From an uncultured Carboxylicivirga sp. (GTDB lineage Bacteria > Bacteroidota > Bacteroidia > Bacteroidales > Marinilabiliaceae): a stretch of DNA of 64,000 nucleotides. The stretch lies in NCBI GenBank assembly GCA_947491945.1, contig CANLLN010000012.1, positions 59,409-123,408 of the forward strand, written 5' to 3'. This document shows, piece by piece, positions 27,818 through 37,452 of the stretch. A program made the position numbers and the translations under genes. Position 1 is the stretch's first letter. Each line of letters begins with the position of its first letter. The notes beneath the pieces were generated by a model. It was not told the DNA's origin and did no database searches. It saw only the letters and a program-made list of their open reading frames with translations.

Positions 27818-28813
27818 TTAGAGTCCGGCTTCGCGGGATATGTCTAACATTCTATTAATGGGCTTAACCGCATCAATTCGAATGGCTTCTTCCACATCAA
27901 TAGTAGGCCATTCATATTTTAACGTGTTATACAGTTTTTCCAATGAGTTCAGCTTCATATACTCGCAATCGTTGCATGCACAAGTTGAATCATTGGGTGG
28001 TGCCGGTATAAATGTTTTATTGGGACTCTCCTTTTGCATCTGATGAATAATACCGGATTCGGTAGCCACAATAAACTCACGGGCATCATCATTTATCGAA
28101 TATTTTAGTAAAGCAGCTGTACTTCCCACATAATCGGCCAACAATAAAAGCGGCTTTTTACATTCAGGATGGGCTAGTACTTTCGCTTCAGGGTGGGCTT
28201 TTTTAAGCTCAACAATTTTCTCCACCGAAAATTTCTCATGCACATGACACGCACCGTCCCATAAAAGCATCTCCCTACCTGTAATACTGTTCAGGTAATT
28301 TCCAAGGTTACGATCCGGACCAAAGATAATCTTTTCGTCCTTCGGCAGGCTATCAACAATCGTCTTCGCATTGGTTGAAGTGACCACAATATCCGATAAA
28401 GCCTTGATTTTAGCCGTAGTATTCACATAGGTTAATACGGTATGATCAGGATGCTTTTCAACAAATTGTTTAAAACTATCAGCAGGACAACTATCGGCCA
28501 AACTACAACCTGCATTCAAGTCAGGCACCAACACTTTTTTATCAGGTGATAATATCTTCGCTGTTTCACCCATAAAATGTACTCCGGCTAAAACAATGAT
28601 TTTAGCGTCTGTTTTGGCCGCTTCCTGAGCAAGAGCTAGACTATCCCCAACAAAGTCTGCGATGTCCTGTATCGCGTTCTTTTGATAGAAATGAGCCATT
28701 ATAATAGCATCCTTCTCCTTCTTCAAGCGATTAATCTCGCTTTTTATGTCGATATCAGTTGGAACCACTTCGTCCACATATCCTTTTTTCAACCAACTAT
28801 CTTTTATACTCAT
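27818..28813 (-). CDS. nadA: Quinolinate synthase A
   Basis: A [4Fe-4S] enzyme of 331 residues that condenses iminoaspartate with dihydroxyacetone phosphate to quinolinate in NAD synthesis. Cluster cysteines are in NAGCSLADSC, GACHVHE and CNDCEYM. The N-terminal HFYQ motif and the GVHFMGETAKILSP segment are also conserved. nadB and nadC are not adjacent. It is the first gene of the long leftward block and faces away from the AT-rich gap at 28.8-29.3 kb. Confidence 0.96.
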   Translation of the reverse strand: MSIKDSWLKKGYVDEVVPTDIDIKSEINRLKKEKDAIIMAHFYQKNAIQDIADFVGDSLALAQEAAKTDAKIIVLAGVHFMGETAKILSPDKKVLVPDLNAGCSLADSCPADSFKQFVEKHPDHTVLTYVNTTAKIKALSDIVVTSTNAKTIVDSLPKDEKIIFGPDRNLGNYLNSITGREMLLWDGACHVHEKFSVEKIVELKKAHPEAKVLAHPECKKPLLLLADYVGSTAALLKYSINDDAREFIVATESGIIHQMQKESPNKTFIPAPPNDSTCACNDCEYMKLNSLEKLYNTLKYEWPTIDVEEAIRIDAVKPINRMLDISREAGL

Positions 28814-29250
28814 ATTTATATAATAGAAAGAATTTAAAAAAAATATAGTAATGATAATATCCTGTTAGCAAGGTTGGTATTTTTATTGAATAATCGTTGC
28901 TAATTTACTTATGATCCTTAGATAAACAGTAGCTAACTCCTTATTAACATGTTTGTAATCTGTTAATTCATTGAAGGTAATCACTTTTAAAACTGTTTCA
29001 ACAATGTGTTAATACGATTCAAATTTAATAAATTCTTTGGTTGTTAATGTTTAAAGGGACGTTAAAATCGGTTCAAAAAAGGGATTAAAATATTTCGCTT
29101 ACCAACATCATTTATTGACTTAAGCAATTGTATTGGAAAAAAATATTGAATAAGCAATGTCTTTTATTAATATTTAATCCCAGCCCTTCCACAGGTTTTA
29201 AACATTTAATAAGTGGTTTTTTAACATGTTTTTAAATGCGTGAAGCATGC
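28814..29250. other. AT-rich intergenic region, candidate replication origin
   Basis: This is one of the longest gene-free stretches in the window and is very AT-rich. It holds a repeated 11-mer, TTAACATGTTT, at 28944-28954 and 29221-29231, and many related TGTTAA/TTAACA words (near 28970, 29006, 29043 and 29061). No exact TTATCCACA DnaA box was found; TTCCACAGG at 29188 is a partial match only. The gene blocks diverge here, parS sites flank it at about 11 kb and 3 kb, and the + strand changes from C-rich on the left to G-rich on the right. The origin call is an inference from those four points. Confidence 0.4.
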
Positions 29251-29251
29251 T

Positions 29252-29259
29252 TATCTTTG
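29252..29259 (+). promoter_or_regulatory. -7 promoter box TATCTTTG for rpiB
   Basis: TATCTTTG matches TAnnTTTG exactly and ends 14 bases before the rpiB ATG at 29273. It rules out the longer GTG start at 29240, which would lie upstream of the transcript. No clear TTG is seen upstream. Confidence 0.5.
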
Positions 29260-29272
29260 TAAAAAAAACAGC

Positions 29273-29713
29273 ATGATATTTAAAACAATCGCATTGGCTG
29301 CCGATCACGCCGGTTATCCTGTAAAAGAACTTATAAAAAAGCACTTTGAAGGACTAGGAGTGCGTGTAAAAGACTATGGCACAGACTCCGAAGCAAGTAC
29401 TGATTATGCCGATTATGCCCATCCTATGGCGGCTGCCGTTGAGCAGGGAGAGTATGAGATAGGAATTGCTATATGTGGCAGTGGAAACGGTATTAACATG
29501 ACGGTTAATAAACACCAGGGTATTCGTGCCGCACTGTGTTGGAATGTTGAAATAGCAGAGATGGCACGTTTGCACAATGATGCGAACATCTGCACGGTAC
29601 CAGGTCGTTACGTTAGTCATGAAGAGGCTATCAACATTGTTGATAAGTTTGTTAATACGTCTTTTGAAGGAGGTCGCCATCAGAAACGAATTGATAAGAT
29701 ACCCCTTAAATAA
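29273..29713 (+). CDS. rpiB: Ribose 5-phosphate isomerase B
   Basis: A 146-residue enzyme interconverting ribose 5-phosphate and ribulose 5-phosphate. AADHAGYPVKE is the N-terminal phosphate-binding motif, ICGSGNGINM carries the catalytic cysteine, and HNDANICTVPGR is the conserved C-terminal segment. The ATG at 29273 gives the standard MIFKTIALAADHAG start. It is the first rightward gene after the divergence point, and the lutB-like gene starts nine bases after its stop, so the two are probably co-transcribed. Confidence 0.95.
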   Translation: MIFKTIALAADHAGYPVKELIKKHFEGLGVRVKDYGTDSEASTDYADYAHPMAAAVEQGEYEIGIAICGSGNGINMTVNKHQGIRAALCWNVEIAEMARLHNDANICTVPGRYVSHEEAINIVDKFVNTSFEGGRHQKRIDKIPLK

Positions 29714-29721
29714 GGTGTGCT

Positions 29722-31092
29722 TTGAACCGGAAAAAACGCTTTAAAAAGGAGGCGCAGCGTGTATCAGCCGATTTGCGGCATCGGCGTATTATACAATTTA
29801 ATATGTCGAAGTACGAATCGGCTGTAGAAGCGGGTAAGGAACGATATTCAGATTTGTCGCGAGCCAAGTACTGTGCAGCTGAAGTGAAAAACGAAGTACT
29901 TGGTGAGCTGCCTTATTTGTTGGAAACCTTTGAAAGGAATGCACAGAAGAATGGTGCAGAAGTGTATTGGGCGGCTACGGGCGATCAGTTGATTGAGCAC
30001 CTCGTGGATGTACTGCATGGAGAGCAGGCCAAAATGCTTGTGAAGAGTAAGTCCATGGTAACTGAAGAAATTGATTTGAACGCTGCGCTTGAAAAAGAAG
30101 GGATAGAATCGGTTGAAACGGATTTGGGTGAATTTATAGTGCAGGTGGCAGGTGAGAAACCCTATCATATTGTAACGCCTGCCATGCATAAGTCCAAACA
30201 AGATATTGCTGAGCTGTTCAATAAGCATTTCGATACCGATTTAGACTTATCAGCGGAGGAAATGACGGGTTTTGTCAGGAAGTTGCTGCGTAAAAAGTTT
30301 CTGAACGCCGATGTTGGTATTACCGGAGCTAATTTTTTATGTGCCGCTGAAGGAGCTGTTGCAGTTACTGAAAATGAAGGGAATGCTTTTTTATCGGGTG
30401 CCAATCCCAATTTACACATTGTGATCGCGGGTATCGAAAAAGTGCTGCCATCCATTTCCGACCTGGCCTTATTCTGGCCCCTGTTAGCTGCTCATGGTAC
30501 CGGTCAGCAGCAAACGGTTTACAGCAATCTCTTTTTTGGTCCGCGCAAAGGCAATGAAAAGGATGGTCCAAAGCGTATGATCATTTTTCTGCTGGATAAT
30601 GGACGTTCGTCAGTGTATGCAGATAAGGTTCTGCGGGAGGCACTTAAATGTATTCGTTGTGGTGCCTGCCTTAATGCCTGTCCGGTGTATCGAAATATTG
30701 GCGGGTATACCTACAATACAACCTACAGTGGTCCCATCGGTTCTGTACTGACACCGCATTTCAAGGATTTTGGTGATTTTAACCATTTGAGTTTTGCCTC
30801 TTCTTTATGTGGGAAATGCAATACGGTGTGCCCTGTAAATATTCCACTTACCCATTTACTCTTGCATAATCGGCAGCAAGCTCAAAAGACTGCATCCTTG
30901 CCCGAAAGTTTTATTAATAAATTGCTTTACGCCTCTTTGAGTAATCGACAGCTGATGAATATGAAAGGTGGTGTAGTAAAAAACTCAGTGGCTCGTCTTG
31001 TTAGTTCTCAAGTGATGAAGGGCGAAAAAAGATTACCCGACTTTGCCCCGAAAACATTTAATGAACAATGGAAAAAGCATAAAAAGAGATAA
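29722..31092 (+). CDS. LutB-like iron-sulfur lactate-utilisation protein
   Basis: A 456-residue protein with an N-terminal LUD domain (about 60-290; ITGANFLCAAEGAVAVTENEG is characteristic) and two 4Fe-4S motifs, CIRCGACLNACPVYRNIGG and CGKCNTVCPVNIPL. It corresponds to LutB/YkgF, the central subunit of the LutABC L-lactate oxidase. I accept the TTG start at 29722 because the extra 27 residues (FKKEAQRVSADLRHRRI) match the N-terminus of the family; the next ATG is at 29803. No lutA or lutC lies beside it, so it is an orphan here, and its partners must be elsewhere if it acts in lactate oxidation. Confidence 0.9.
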   Translation: MNRKKRFKKEAQRVSADLRHRRIIQFNMSKYESAVEAGKERYSDLSRAKYCAAEVKNEVLGELPYLLETFERNAQKNGAEVYWAATGDQLIEHLVDVLHGEQAKMLVKSKSMVTEEIDLNAALEKEGIESVETDLGEFIVQVAGEKPYHIVTPAMHKSKQDIAELFNKHFDTDLDLSAEEMTGFVRKLLRKKFLNADVGITGANFLCAAEGAVAVTENEGNAFLSGANPNLHIVIAGIEKVLPSISDLALFWPLLAAHGTGQQQTVYSNLFFGPRKGNEKDGPKRMIIFLLDNGRSSVYADKVLREALKCIRCGACLNACPVYRNIGGYTYNTTYSGPIGSVLTPHFKDFGDFNHLSFASSLCGKCNTVCPVNIPLTHLLLHNRQQAQKTASLPESFINKLLYASLSNRQLMNMKGGVVKNSVARLVSSQVMKGEKRLPDFAPKTFNEQWKKHKKR

Positions 31093-31138
31093 AGGTTTTT
31101 TAATGATTTTCTTACCTTAGCGACAAACTCATTAGATC

Positions 31139-31582
31139 ATGTTATCAAATACGTGCAAATATGCTATTCGGGCAGTTATTTATTTGGCTGTCAACGACGA
31201 AGGGGAGAAGAAAATTGGAATCAAGCAAATTTCCAAGGATCTGGATATCCCCACTCCTTTTCTAGGTAAGATTCTTCAGAGCCTGGCCAAACAAAAGTTA
31301 TTAAACAGCACTAAAGGGCCACACGGAGGTTTCAGTATTGGACGGCCTGCTGAGGACATCACACTATTCGACATTGTATCGATCATTGATGGAAGCGACG
31401 TATTCACCAATTGTTTAATTGGTTTACATTCCTGCAAAAGTAATAATGAGGAGGGCTACGCTTGTCCTGTTCATGAGCAATATAGCGCCATTCGTAAGCA
31501 GATGTATGATTTTTTCTCAACAGAAACCATCGCCCGTATTTTGTCTAATATGGAAACAAAGGGTGATTATATTAAGCTTTAA
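31139..31582 (+). CDS. Rrf2-family transcriptional regulator, possible Fe-S or redox sensor
   Basis: A 147-residue winged-helix protein. The N-terminal motif CKYAIRAVIYLA and the recognition helix region (PTPFLGKILQSLAKQKLLNSTKGPHGGF) are typical of Rrf2/IscR. Three cysteines in the effector loop (NCLIGLHSC then YACPVHEQ) match the arrangement that binds an Fe-S cluster in IscR/NsrR proteins, so cluster sensing is plausible. It follows the LutB-like gene by about 45 bases in the same direction. Regulation of that Fe-S protein is a reasonable guess. Confidence 0.88.
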   Translation: MLSNTCKYAIRAVIYLAVNDEGEKKIGIKQISKDLDIPTPFLGKILQSLAKQKLLNSTKGPHGGFSIGRPAEDITLFDIVSIIDGSDVFTNCLIGLHSCKSNNEEGYACPVHEQYSAIRKQMYDFFSTETIARILSNMETKGDYIKL

Positions 31583-31994
31583 ACATAGGTTTTTTCAAAG
31601 GGAATAGCATCCACTTATGTACCAGTGGACTGTTCCTGAACAGAAGAACAGCGAAGTAAGCTGTGATGATTCCACAGGCATTGGCCAGCATGTCCCACCA
31701 TTCACCGCTACGATTAGCGGTTATTAGCAATTGCAATAGTTCCATTAGTCCACCATAAAATAATGGTAGAATCAGTATTTTCGAAATTTTACTAATGGTT
31801 TTGTGGTGATGGATGTAATATTCGAGCATGAAAATAAAGGCCAGTGTGAAATACATGAGAAAATGCACCACCTTGTCAAAATGAGGGAATAATCGAATGT
31901 TACGCGGCTGTATGTCTGATGTGTTTAAAAGACTCAGAAGTGTGATGATAGTGATTATACTCAGCGTTTTATGATATTTCTTTATATAGTACAT
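31572..31994 (-). CDS. VanZ-like membrane protein
   Basis: A 140-residue protein with about four membrane segments. The pattern PHFDKVVHFLMYFTLAFIF, then GGLMELLQLL and EWWDMLANACG, matches the VanZ-like family (conserved D-K-x-x-H and the E...D-x-x-A-N motif). VanZ-like proteins are membrane proteins of unclear biochemistry, one of which gives low-level teicoplanin resistance. Its end overlaps the end of the Rrf2 gene by 11 bases in tail-to-tail orientation. A resistance role here is not supported by any vancomycin gene. Confidence 0.85.
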   Translation of the reverse strand: MYYIKKYHKTLSIITIITLLSLLNTSDIQPRNIRLFPHFDKVVHFLMYFTLAFIFMLEYYIHHHKTISKISKILILPLFYGGLMELLQLLITANRSGEWWDMLANACGIITAYFAVLLFRNSPLVHKWMLFPLKKPMFKA

Positions 31995-32070
31995 ACTATA
32001 AAATGTTAGTAAGCAAAGATTTTCTGTTTAAAAAGTGTTGATAACCCGTTAATAAAACACTGTTCGTCAG

Positions 32071-32086
32071 TGTTTCACGTGAAACA
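32071..32086. other. parS ParB-binding site 2 (perfect consensus)
   Basis: TGTTTCACGTGAAACA is the full 16-base parS palindrome, ten bases before the hemW start codon. ParB loads at such sites close to the replication origin and spreads along DNA to segregate chromosomes. Confidence 0.92.
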
Positions 32087-32095
32087 ATCCCAGTT

Positions 32096-33229
32096 ATGGC
32101 AGGCATTTACATACATGTTCCGTTTTGTTACACACGGTGTTCGTATTGTGATTTTTATAAAACAACAGAACAACAATTTAAGGGCGAATATATTAAAGCT
32201 TTGTGTAAAGAGATCAGTATTAACCGTTCTTTTTTACAGGAAGAAGATATTCGTACGCTTTACTTTGGGGGTGGAACGCCTTCTACACTGAGTGCTTCGG
32301 AGCTGAAAATTATTCTCGATAAATTATTCGCCTATACTTCCGGTAATATCATTGAAGAGTTGACTTTAGAGATCAATCCCGATGATGTGTCTGATCAGTA
32401 TATCAAGCAGCTTGTATCGCTGGGCTTCAATCGTTTAAGTATGGGTGTGCAGAGTTTTTTTGATGCGCATTTACGAAAAATGAACCGGCGACATAATGCT
32501 CGTCAGGCCCATGATGCTATTCGCATAGCTCGCGAAAATGGAATTGATAATATGAGTATTGATTTAATCTATGGCTTGCCTTATATGACCTTTGACGAGT
32601 GGCAAAGCAATGTGCAACAGGCTATTGATAGTGGTGTTCAACATATATCGGCCTATCATCTTACTTTTGAGAAAGGGACCTTATACTACGATTACCTGAA
32701 GAAAGGAAAGCTGAAGGAGATACCCGAAGAAACAAGTGTGCAACAATTTGAATACCTGGTAGAAGCCCTTGAACGGGCTGGTTATATTAATTATGAGATT
32801 TCTAATTTTGCATTACCGGGATGTGAATCCAAACATAACAGTAGCTATTGGAGTGGACAAAAATACCTGGGGTTGGGTCCTTCTGCCCATTCTTTCGATG
32901 GGCAAAACCGAAGTTGGAATGTACGCGATATAAAACGTTATTGTACAGCGATTAATGACGGTGCTAAATATCAAGAGCAAGAGTTACTGGATGAAGTGGA
33001 TCGGTATAATGAGTTGATAATGCTTGGTTTAAGGGTGAAGAATGGTTTTGATCTACGCTTAGTTGAATCTTTTAATAAGGAAATAGTACAGTATTTTAAT
33101 CAGCAGTTGCACAGGCAGAAGGTAGCTGGTAATGTGCAAATAGTAGAGGGTTTCTGCTGCGTAGCTGCCGGTAAAAAAATGATTACCGATGGTATTATTG
33201 CCGACTTTTTTTATGTGAATGCTGAGTAA
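32096..33229 (+). CDS. hemW: HemW-like radical SAM protein (heme chaperone)
   Basis: A 377-residue radical SAM enzyme. The CxxxCxxC cluster motif is at C11, C15 and C18 (VPFCYTRCSYCDF), with the GGGTPS motif and the SMGVQSF segment further on. The C-terminal HemN-like domain (about 290-377) is present. HemN proper has a longer N-terminal extension, which is missing here, so the heme-trafficking HemW type is more likely than coproporphyrinogen oxidase. The gene directly follows a parS site; the two are probably neighbours by chance of location. Confidence 0.9.
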   Translation: MAGIYIHVPFCYTRCSYCDFYKTTEQQFKGEYIKALCKEISINRSFLQEEDIRTLYFGGGTPSTLSASELKIILDKLFAYTSGNIIEELTLEINPDDVSDQYIKQLVSLGFNRLSMGVQSFFDAHLRKMNRRHNARQAHDAIRIARENGIDNMSIDLIYGLPYMTFDEWQSNVQQAIDSGVQHISAYHLTFEKGTLYYDYLKKGKLKEIPEETSVQQFEYLVEALERAGYINYEISNFALPGCESKHNSSYWSGQKYLGLGPSAHSFDGQNRSWNVRDIKRYCTAINDGAKYQEQELLDEVDRYNELIMLGLRVKNGFDLRLVESFNKEIVQYFNQQLHRQKVAGNVQIVEGFCCVAAGKKMITDGIIADFFYVNAE

Positions 33230-33354
33230 ACAAATGTTCTTTAAGATTGTATTATCCCCAGTTTTATCTATTCAGATAAGGATTTAAGGGGAGCAAAAAT
33301 ATTTCTCAAAAAAAATGAATGCTAAGTGAATAAACTATTAAAGATACTTTAGCT

Positions 33355-34218
33355 ATGGAAAATAAGAAGGGAATATTGGCCACTTACGGCTCAATTTTCT
33401 TAAATGTATTTCTCTTTATTATTAAGTTTTGGGCCGGCATGGTTAGTTCTTCGGTCGCCATTATTGCCGACGCCTGGCATACTTTAAGTGATAGTATTTC
33501 ATCGGTGGCTGTGCTTATTGGACTTAAGGTATCGGCCAAGCCTGCGGATCGGCAGCATCCTTTTGGTCATGGTCGTGCCGAAGTGCTGGCTTCTGTTATC
33601 GTCAGTATGCTGCTGGCCATCATTGGGTTCAGCTTTTTAAAGGAATCCGTAGTGAAGCTGCAGGACAGAAGTGATGTGAATTATGGAACCCTTGCCCTCG
33701 TCGTTACTTTCGTTTCCATGCTTATTAAGGAGTTCATGGCACAGTATTCCATTCGTATTGGCAAGAAAACAAATTCAAAATCTATGGTGGCCGATGGTTG
33801 GCATCATCGCTCAGACGCCATTTCTTCACTGGTTATACTGGTGGGTATTTTCCTGGGACGTTACTATTGGTGGATTGATGGTGTGCTGGGTATTCTGGTA
33901 TCTTTACTTCTCTTTTACACGAGTTACTCTATATTAAAAGACAACCTGAGTCACTTGCTGGGTGAGTCTATTGAGGATGATTTGCGTAAAGAGATAATAA
34001 CCATGGCCGGCGATGTGGCTGACATTGATTTGTATCCCCATCATTTTTTAGTGCATCAATATGGTAACCATACTGAGATGACTCTTCACATCCGATTACC
34101 AGCTGATTATACCATTCATCATGCGCATGAGATAGCCACTGCCTACGAGCAAATAATAAAAGAGCGAACCAATATACAGGCTACCGTGCATATTGATTCG
34201 CTCGAAAAATTATCTTAA
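33355..34218 (+). CDS. Cation diffusion facilitator family transporter
   Basis: A 287-residue CDF antiporter with about six membrane spans and a C-terminal cytoplasmic ferredoxin-like domain (about 205-287). The metal-site residues appear as ADAWHTLSDS in TM2 and VADGWHHRSDA in TM5, an H-D...H-D arrangement. That form is often linked to zinc, iron or manganese, but the metal cannot be fixed from this. It exports divalent cations in exchange for protons. The gene is alone, preceded by a TACTTTAG box very close to the ATG. Confidence 0.9.
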   Translation: MENKKGILATYGSIFLNVFLFIIKFWAGMVSSSVAIIADAWHTLSDSISSVAVLIGLKVSAKPADRQHPFGHGRAEVLASVIVSMLLAIIGFSFLKESVVKLQDRSDVNYGTLALVVTFVSMLIKEFMAQYSIRIGKKTNSKSMVADGWHHRSDAISSLVILVGIFLGRYYWWIDGVLGILVSLLLFYTSYSILKDNLSHLLGESIEDDLRKEIITMAGDVADIDLYPHHFLVHQYGNHTEMTLHIRLPADYTIHHAHEIATAYEQIIKERTNIQATVHIDSLEKLS

Positions 34219-34252
34219 TATAACTTAGTTGAAAATTAATATTGAACTGATA

Positions 34253-35449
34253 CTAGTAGTTTAGTGAAGCTCCTGTGATGGCCATAAAAATGTCTAAATC
34301 GCGCAGTTGATCTTTGATCTTCAGTAAGCTCGACAGGCGGATATACCCAATCTTATAGCTATACTGTGGACCCTTGTATTCTTCAGAAATAGATTCAAAA
34401 TCAAATTTTTTCAGTACGGAGTCATCTGAGTATCTCAGATATAGTTCTACCTGATGCTCTTTAGAATAATTGAAATCATCAGCATACTTCATTTTTTTGT
34501 ACTCATAGGCATAGTAATGAGCCAGGGCTGTTATATCAGAAAGAACCGCTGAGCCCGTAGGATGAGCACCGGCACCTTTTCCAAACATAAACTGCTTATC
34601 GTAGGCTTTTCCTTTGATTACAACGCCGTTAAATTCGTCCTCTACACTATAAATATACTTGTCTTTGCGTACAAAGCGAGGTAATACAAATAGTGTGATG
34701 TCATTGCCTTCCAATCGTTCTACCTGCGCCACCAATTTTATTTTGTAGCGTTTCTCGCGGGCATATTGTATATCAAAATCCGATATATTGGAAATGCCGT
34801 AGGTAAGCACGTCATCGGGATGGATAATGGTTCCAAAGCTATGTAAAGTAAGGATGATCAGCTTATACAGCGAATCGAAGCCTTCCACATCAAAGGTAGG
34901 ATCACTCTCGGCAAAGCCCAGGTCTTGCGCGTCTTTTAATGCTGTTTCATACGATTGGTCGTGATCAAAAATTTTAGAAAGAATGTAGTTGGACGAACCG
35001 TTTAATATTCCGGTCACAGAGAGTAAGAGGTCGTTGTCGTAATATTCCTCCAGGTTACGAATTACGGGTATGCTACCACACGCCGAAGCCTCATACAGTA
35101 GAGATACTTTGTTGTCCTTTTGCAGCTGAATCATCTCAGCCATATTTTCAGCCAGCATTTTTTTGTTGGCCGATACTACATGTTTCCCCTTCTGCAGGGC
35201 TTTCTTTACAATACGATAGGCTTCATCGGCATTGTCAATTAGCTCAACAACCGTGTTAATGGAATCATCTTCCAATATGTCGTCGGCATTGTAACAAAAG
35301 AAGTGCTCGGGTAAGGCACGCTCTTTTTTGTTTTTAACACATATTTTTGCGATCTCAGAATCAAAGGATGGGCTTGTTTTTAGCACTTCATACAGCCCCT
35401 GCCCTACTACACCAAAGCCAAACAGGCCGATGTTAAGTTTTTGTTTCAT
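34253..35449 (-). CDS. hom: Homoserine dehydrogenase
   Basis: A 398-residue enzyme reducing aspartate semialdehyde to homoserine for threonine and methionine synthesis. The N-terminal nucleotide motif is GLFGFGVVGQGLYE, and the signature ILNGSSNYILSKI with FAESDPTFDVEGFD is intact. A full regulatory ACT domain as in the Gram-positive enzymes is not obvious. The frame extends 53 codons further upstream, but those lack family similarity and cross the promoter, so I use the ATG at 35449. It lies next to metY, which supplies the same branch of methionine synthesis, but a terminator hairpin separates them. Confidence 0.93.
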   Translation of the reverse strand: MKQKLNIGLFGFGVVGQGLYEVLKTSPSFDSEIAKICVKNKKERALPEHFFCYNADDILEDDSINTVVELIDNADEAYRIVKKALQKGKHVVSANKKMLAENMAEMIQLQKDNKVSLLYEASACGSIPVIRNLEEYYDNDLLLSVTGILNGSSNYILSKIFDHDQSYETALKDAQDLGFAESDPTFDVEGFDSLYKLIILTLHSFGTIIHPDDVLTYGISNISDFDIQYAREKRYKIKLVAQVERLEGNDITLFVLPRFVRKDKYIYSVEDEFNGVVIKGKAYDKQFMFGKGAGAHPTGSAVLSDITALAHYYAYEYKKMKYADDFNYSKEHQVELYLRYSDDSVLKKFDFESISEEYKGPQYSYKIGYIRLSSLLKIKDQLRDLDIFMAITGASLNY

Positions 35450-35506
35450 GGTTAATTTTTTCTGCAAACGCTCGTTTGTCTGCTGATTGGTAAATGTTTT
35501 GCCTGA

Positions 35507-35514
35507 CAAAAGTA
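35507..35514 (-). promoter_or_regulatory. -7 promoter box TACTTTTG for hom
   Basis: Reading leftward, TACTTTTG matches TAnnTTTG about 58 bases upstream of the hom start codon. No clear TTG is seen upstream. Confidence 0.4.
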
Positions 35515-35634
35515 AGGAAAAATCACCATCGGATACCCTTAGAATAAAACCGGATGGAATGGGAAAAGCAATTAATATTCTTATCCTGCTCATCACAATG
35601 GGGTACACCTGGTTTCAAAGCAAGAAAATGATGT

Positions 35635-35678
35635 AAATCCTGCCCCTACTATAATTCATGAGGGGCAGGATTATTTTA
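35635..35678 (-). terminator. Terminator hairpin downstream of metY
   Basis: A perfect 12-base stem, AATCCTGCCCCT with AGGGGCAGGATT, lies about 35 bases beyond the metY stop. The T tract is weak on the leftward strand, so efficiency is uncertain. Confidence 0.65.
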
Positions 35679-35708
35679 AATTTAATAGTGTTTGCCTTGT
35701 ATTTGGTG

Positions 35709-37016
<1,308 letters not shown>

Positions 37017-37049
37017 TTATGGTTAATGTTCTGTTTTTTAACCCTTCTT

Positions 37050-37070
37050 ACCTGTGCTCAACGCACCGGT
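37050..37070 (-). promoter_or_regulatory. Proximal hairpin of the metY leader
   Basis: Reading leftward, ACCGGTGC and GCACAGGT form a 7-pair stem with one mismatch and a five-base loop (GTTGA). The segment GGTGCGTT inside it can instead pair with AACGCATC located about 40 bases upstream (37103-37110), so two structures compete. Confidence 0.45.
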
Positions 37071-37111
37071 CTGTCCTAAATATTTGTTTGATTATCAGAT
37101 GCGATGCGTTG

Positions 37112-37128
37112 TGACACTTAGCGTGTCA
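37112..37128 (-). promoter_or_regulatory. Distal hairpin at the end of the Met leader ORF
   Basis: TGACAC and GTGTCA form a six-base stem with loop GCTAA, spanning the last codons and the stop of the leader peptide. A stalled ribosome on the Met codons would block it. Confidence 0.45.
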
Positions 37129-37144
37129 TCATCATATACATCAT
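37118..37144 (-). CDS. Putative Met-rich leader peptide of metY (MMYMMMTR)
   Basis: The ORF is ATG ATG TAT ATG ATG ATG ACA CGC TAA, giving Met-Met-Tyr-Met-Met-Met-Thr-Arg. Five of eight codons are Met, in the 5' region of a methionine-biosynthesis gene, 113 bases before its ATG. Amino-acid biosynthesis leaders such as thrL and hisL use such runs to sense charged tRNA. The leader lies between an upstream imperfect hairpin (37161-37183) and two downstream hairpins, of which the nearer overlaps its stop codon. It is far below gene-finder length limits. No SAM or S-box-type riboswitch is recognisable here. Function is inferred from composition and position only. Confidence 0.5.
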   Translation of the reverse strand: MMYMMMTR

Positions 37145-37160
37145 CGTATAAGAAGCCTGA

Positions 37161-37183
37161 TTAATTGCCGAACCGGCAGTTAA
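37161..37183. promoter_or_regulatory. Imperfect palindrome upstream of the Met leader ORF
   Basis: TTAATTGCCG and CGGCAGTTAA form a ten-base inverted repeat with one mismatch and a three-base centre. A TACTCTTTG sequence (leftward, 37192-37184) next to it resembles a promoter box with one extra base. The palindrome could be an operator or the first hairpin of the leader. Confidence 0.35.
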
Positions 37184-37192
37184 CAAAGAGTA

Positions 37193-37452
37193 GCTAGTAT
37201 GCAAGAATTGTTGCTTCATGAAGTACAAATAAAGAGATTTTTCTCTTAAATTCAAATACTATGAGTAATACTTTTTTTAATTGAGATATAATAAAGGGCT
37301 AATCAGTGCGTTAAAAATGACAGACGCTTATCAATAGGACTTTTCTAGAAGTAATTTTGCAACCTATTTGATTTTTGCTCGTCTACCCTTTGTGAATCGG
37401 GAGTTGTAATAGTTATTAATGGCCAAAGAAATTTGGCGTAACCCAAGGTGCT
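37193..37452. other. Intergenic region with no recognised gene
   Basis: The stretch between the metY leader and the small rightward ORF is AT-rich. It has one small hairpin (AAGAGATTTTTCTCTT near 37231-37246) and no convincing promoter or ORF. Confidence 0.5.

Noticed and set aside
29240..29272. Longer GTG start for rpiB adding 11 residues
   Set aside because: The likely -7 box lies inside it, and the ATG at 29273 gives the family N-terminus.
31572..31994. Glycopeptide resistance gene
   Set aside because: VanZ-like proteins are widespread; there are no vanHAX genes or regulators here.
35450..35608. 53-codon N-terminal extension of homoserine dehydrogenase
   Set aside because: It crosses the probable promoter and has no similarity; the nucleotide-binding motif starts right after the ATG at 35449.
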